NCBI RefSeq assembly: GCF_021021475.1
Contig: NZ_JAINWL010000003.1
Location: 427,927 to 491,926, forward strand
Reading direction: 5' to 3'
Origin: Citromicrobium bathyomarinum
GTDB lineage: Bacteria; Pseudomonadota; Alphaproteobacteria; Sphingomonadales; Sphingomonadaceae
DNA length: 64,000 nucleotides
Each line of letters begins with the position of its first letter. Position 1 is the first letter of the stretch. A model generated the notes under the pieces. The model saw only the letters and a program-made list of their open reading frames with translations. It had not been told where the DNA came from and ran no database searches. This document shows positions 61,520 to 64,000 of the stretch, one piece after another. Made by a program: the position numbers and the translations under genes.

Positions 61520-63075
61520 TGGCACGCAAGGACAAGCGCGGCCGGTCGACCATTTCCGGCTCCGAACCGCTCGGCGCGATCATCGATATCGGGTCCAACA
61601 CGGTCCGTTTGGTAATCTATGGCGGCCCGCCTCGCGCGCCGAGCATCCTGTTCAACGAGAAGGTTACCGCCCGGCTGGGCCGCGATCTGGACGCGAACGG
61701 GATGCTCGCCGATGAATCCATTGAGCTGGCTCTCGCGGGGCTGGAGCGTTTCGCGCTGCTGCTGGCCGACCTGGAGGTCAAGCGGGTCGATACCGTGGCG
61801 ACTGCGGCGGTGCGCGACGCGAAGAACGGCAAGGAATTCCTCGCGCAGGTCAAGTCGCTCGGCCTCGAACCGCGGCTGCTGAGTGGCCTGGACGAGGCGA
61901 CCTACAGTGCGCAGGGCGTGCTCGGCGCATTTCCGGTCGCGCGCGGGATCGTTGCCGATATCGGCGGCGGCAGCCTCGAACTGGTGCCGGTGGAAGACGG
62001 CACGGTGGGCGAGGGATGCAGCCTGCCTGCGGGCACCCTGCGGCTGCCCAATCTGGGCGGCGGCGACCGCAGCAAGCTGCGCGACAAGCTGCGCAAGATG
62101 ATCGGCAAGAAGGCCCCCGAGATGGCCGGCGAGGGCGATCTGTATCTGGTCGGCGGCACCTGGCGCGCGCTCGCCGCGTTCGCTCGCGACCGCTCCGATT
62201 TCCCGCTGACCGATCCGCATGGTTTCATGATGAGCCGGGAGGACGCCGGCGATCTGGTAAAAACGCTCGCCAAGACGGATATCGAGACGATCAGGGCGAA
62301 CCCGCGGATTGCCTCTTCCCGCGTGGAGAGCCTGCCCGACGCCGGGCAGCTGCTGCAGGTGCTGCTGAAGCATTACGAACCCCAGCGGGTGGTGATTTCA
62401 GCGTGGGGCTTGCGCGAAGGGCTGATGATGGGTCGGATTGATCCCTACCAGCTGTCGCAAGACCCGCTGCTGGCAGGCGTGGTCGATTTCGCCGAAAGCC
62501 GGGGGGCCTCGGCCCTGCAGGCAACCCGCGTGGCCGGGTGGACCGTGGACACGGTCAGTTCGCTGCGCACAGGCGCGGAACGGTTGCGGCTGGCGGCGAT
62601 CATGCTTGGCATGGCGGCGATGCAGACCGAGCCCAACCTGCGGGTCACGCAAGGGGTCGACTGGGCGCTGCATAAGCGCTGGCTGTCGATCTCGCCAGAA
62701 GGGCGCGCGATGCTGGCCGCCGCGATCTGCGCCAATTCCAATCAGCTGGAGCTTCCCGAGATGCTTCCAAGGCTGGCCTCGAAAGATGCGCTGGACGAGG
62801 CGATTACCTGGGGGCTGGGGCTGCGGCTTGCCCGGCGGCTGGGGGCAGGCTCGGCACGCTCGCTCGACGCCACGCGGCTGACGCGCGAGGACGACGCGCT
62901 GGTGCTGACCCTCGCGAAGAGCCACGCCGCGCTCTACGGTCCGCCGACCGAGCGCGACCTTGCGCAACTGGCCGCCCATCTCGGGCTCGAGCCGAAGATG
63001 CGGGTGAAGGGTGAGAAGAAGCTGCCCGAAAAGGGCGAAGCGGCTGTGCTGCTGGAACAGCAGATCAAGCGCTAG
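61519..63075 (+). CDS. ppx: Ppx/GppA exopolyphosphatase
   Basis: 518 residues, cytoplasmic, removes terminal phosphates from polyphosphate, or converts pppGpp. N-terminal actin-like ATPase fold: AIIDIGSNTVRLVIYGG, then VADIGGGSLELV; then an HD-type C-terminal domain. Starts within the ppk stop, so synthesis and breakdown are co-expressed. GAGGAG lies upstream of the ATG. Stop overlaps the convergent transporter gene (CTAG). Confidence 0.9.
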   Translation: MARKDKRGRSTISGSEPLGAIIDIGSNTVRLVIYGGPPRAPSILFNEKVTARLGRDLDANGMLADESIELALAGLERFALLLADLEVKRVDTVATAAVRDAKNGKEFLAQVKSLGLEPRLLSGLDEATYSAQGVLGAFPVARGIVADIGGGSLELVPVEDGTVGEGCSLPAGTLRLPNLGGGDRSKLRDKLRKMIGKKAPEMAGEGDLYLVGGTWRALAAFARDRSDFPLTDPHGFMMSREDAGDLVKTLAKTDIETIRANPRIASSRVESLPDAGQLLQVLLKHYEPQRVVISAWGLREGLMMGRIDPYQLSQDPLLAGVVDFAESRGASALQATRVAGWTVDTVSSLRTGAERLRLAAIMLGMAAMQTEPNLRVTQGVDWALHKRWLSISPEGRAMLAAAICANSNQLELPEMLPRLASKDALDEAITWGLGLRLARRLGAGSARSLDATRLTREDDALVLTLAKSHAALYGPPTERDLAQLAAHLGLEPKMRVKGEKKLPEKGEAAVLLEQQIKR

Positions 63076-63809
63076 CGGTCACCGGTCGCGAAGGGCGAGA
63101 AATCGGTGTCGGTATCGAAGATTTCGACACCCTCCTCGCGCTTCAGCCAATTGACCGCGAGATAGGTGAAGGGGGTCAGGATCGCTTCCCATGCGGTCTT
63201 GATCAGCCATTGCGAGATGACGACCTGCCACAGCAGCTCGGGCGGCCATCCCGCGAGGCCATAGAACGCGAGCGGATAGAAGATCAGGCTGTCGAGCCCC
63301 TGGCCCACCACCGTAGAGCCTATTGTCCGCGTCCACAGCGCCTTGCCCTTCGTCCAGACCTTCATCTTGGCAAGAACATACGAATTGGCGAATTCACCCG
63401 CCCAGAACGCGATCATGGAGGCGGCGACGATGCGCCAGGTGTTGCCGAAGACCTTTTCGTAAGCCTCCTGCCCGTCCCATCCATCGGCGGCGGGCAGCGA
63501 GACGACCGCCCATGCCATGAAGGCCATGAACAGCAGTGCGGCAAACCCGGTCCAGATCACGCGGCGCGCGCGGGCATAGCCATAAACCTCGGTCAGCACG
63601 TCGCCGATGATGTAGCTGACCGGGAAGAACAGCACCCCGGCGCCGAAGCTCCATTCCATGCCGCCGGGCAGGATCACGTAGCTGGGCTTGGACGCGCCGA
63701 TCAGGTTGGACAGCAGCAGGATGGTGACGAAAGCCGCCATCACCCGGTCGTAATGCTTGAAGCGTGCAGGCGCGATTACGTCGCCGGGTTTCGCTGGTTC
63801 GTCCGACAT
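63072..63809 (-). CDS. yhhQ: queuosine precursor transporter (YhhQ/VUT family)
   Basis: 245-residue membrane protein with six or more helices (VMAAFVTILLLSNLIGASK, LFFPVSYIIGDVLTEVYGYARARRVIW, GQGLDSLIFYPLAFYG), the family imports queuosine precursors. The signature YVLAKMKVWTKGKALWTRTIGSTVVGQGLDS is clear in the second half. The ATG at 63809 has a GGGGGG run upstream; the frame stays open further upstream. No preQ1 riboswitch recognised before it. Confidence 0.87.
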   Translation of the reverse strand: MSDEPAKPGDVIAPARFKHYDRVMAAFVTILLLSNLIGASKPSYVILPGGMEWSFGAGVLFFPVSYIIGDVLTEVYGYARARRVIWTGFAALLFMAFMAWAVVSLPAADGWDGQEAYEKVFGNTWRIVAASMIAFWAGEFANSYVLAKMKVWTKGKALWTRTIGSTVVGQGLDSLIFYPLAFYGLAGWPPELLWQVVISQWLIKTAWEAILTPFTYLAVNWLKREEGVEIFDTDTDFSPFATGDR

Positions 63810-63884
63810 TCTTACCCCCCCGGAGCCTATCCCCGCATAAGCCGGTTTTGCACCGCCGCAAAGATGGCTATGCGCATCGCACAC

Positions 63885-63961
63885 GCGCCCTTAGCTCAGT
63901 TGGATAGAGCACGGGACTTCTAATCCTGAGGCCGCAGGTTCGAATCCTGCAGGGCGCGCCA
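63885..63961 (+). tRNA. tRNA-Arg (anticodon TCT)
   Basis: Acceptor GCGCCCT pairs with AGGGCGC, anticodon loop CTTCTAA, T-arm GGTTCGAATCC, encoded CCA end; 77 bases. Followed by a run of T residues at 63964-63968 that could help termination. Confidence 0.94.
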
Positions 63962-64000
63962 GTTTTTCCTCTCCGCCATCCATTTGGTGCAAAAGCGCGA

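Noticed and set aside
63810..63884. preQ1 riboswitch before the queuosine precursor transporter gene
   Set aside because: None of the conserved preQ1 aptamer segments could be found.
63885..63961. tRNA-Arg as attachment site of a mobile element carrying the virB genes
   Set aside because: No integrase, no repeated tRNA 3' end elsewhere in the window, and housekeeping genes lie between.

Overview
The window is GC-rich chromosomal DNA of an alphaproteobacterium, most likely Sphingomonadales and probably the Erythrobacter/Altererythrobacter group. This is judged from gene content and protein style: a class I lysyl-tRNA synthetase, a plant/alphaproteobacterial-type glutamate-cysteine ligase, a SoxR/glyoxalase pair, a large TonB-dependent receptor, a WalW-type deacetylase and a GTA-type holin. 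Nearly all of it is ordinary, tightly packed chromosome. I see no integrase, transposase, prophage or CRISPR array.

Layout. 1-8.9 kb: hydrolase and glycosyltransferase pair, a membrane-anchored TPR protein with bamB, an ICMT-like methyltransferase, then gshA and rsmE divergent from ubiA. 9-17.8 kb: DinG/XPD-type helicase, SixA-like phosphatase, S41 peptidase, soxR facing a VOC protein across a sox box, class I LysRS, prolyl 4-hydroxylase-like enzyme, cytochrome b561. 17.9-24 kb: an arginine-rich RcnB-like protein, a flavoprotein, a ClC transporter, acylphosphatase, and a TetR regulator with a clear operator facing a frameshifted DUF1254/DUF1214 lipoprotein gene. 24-29.3 kb: chemoreceptor, a TMEM165/GDT1 exporter behind a yybP-ykoY (Mn2+) riboswitch, a GIY-YIG gene inside a cluster of four related palindromic repeats, ettA with an overlapping small gene. 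29.4-39.2 kb: oxidoreductase, L,D-transpeptidase, M28 peptidase, CPA1 antiporter, SnoaL-like protein with a short coupled upstream ORF, TonB-dependent receptor. 39.2-50.6 kb: two tRNAs, WalW-type deacetylase, a sensor kinase with a degenerate ATPase region, an Lrp regulator, accC-accB-aroQ, ohr/ohrR, an isolated GTA-type holin, a MaoC protein. 50.7-64 kb: a small secreted protein whose ribosome-binding site sits in a hairpin, a compact virB operon (virB1-B2-B3-B4-B6-B9-B10-B11), the overlapping ppk-ppx pair, a queuosine precursor transporter and tRNA-Arg.

Genes that work together: TPR protein and bamB (envelope biogenesis); accB/accC (malonyl-CoA synthesis); ohr/ohrR and soxR/VOC (oxidative and electrophile stress); ppk/ppx (polyphosphate); riboswitch and GDT1 (manganese homeostasis). 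The least conventional module is the virB operon: it has no virB5, virB7, virB8, virD4 or relaxase in the window, and virB6 overlaps virB9 where virB8 usually lies. The best cis-regulatory finds are the Mn2+ riboswitch with two alternative downstream hairpins, a palindrome lying over what looks like a leaderless promoter, and the hairpin-occluded ribosome-binding site. All calls are from reading the sequence; no database search was run.
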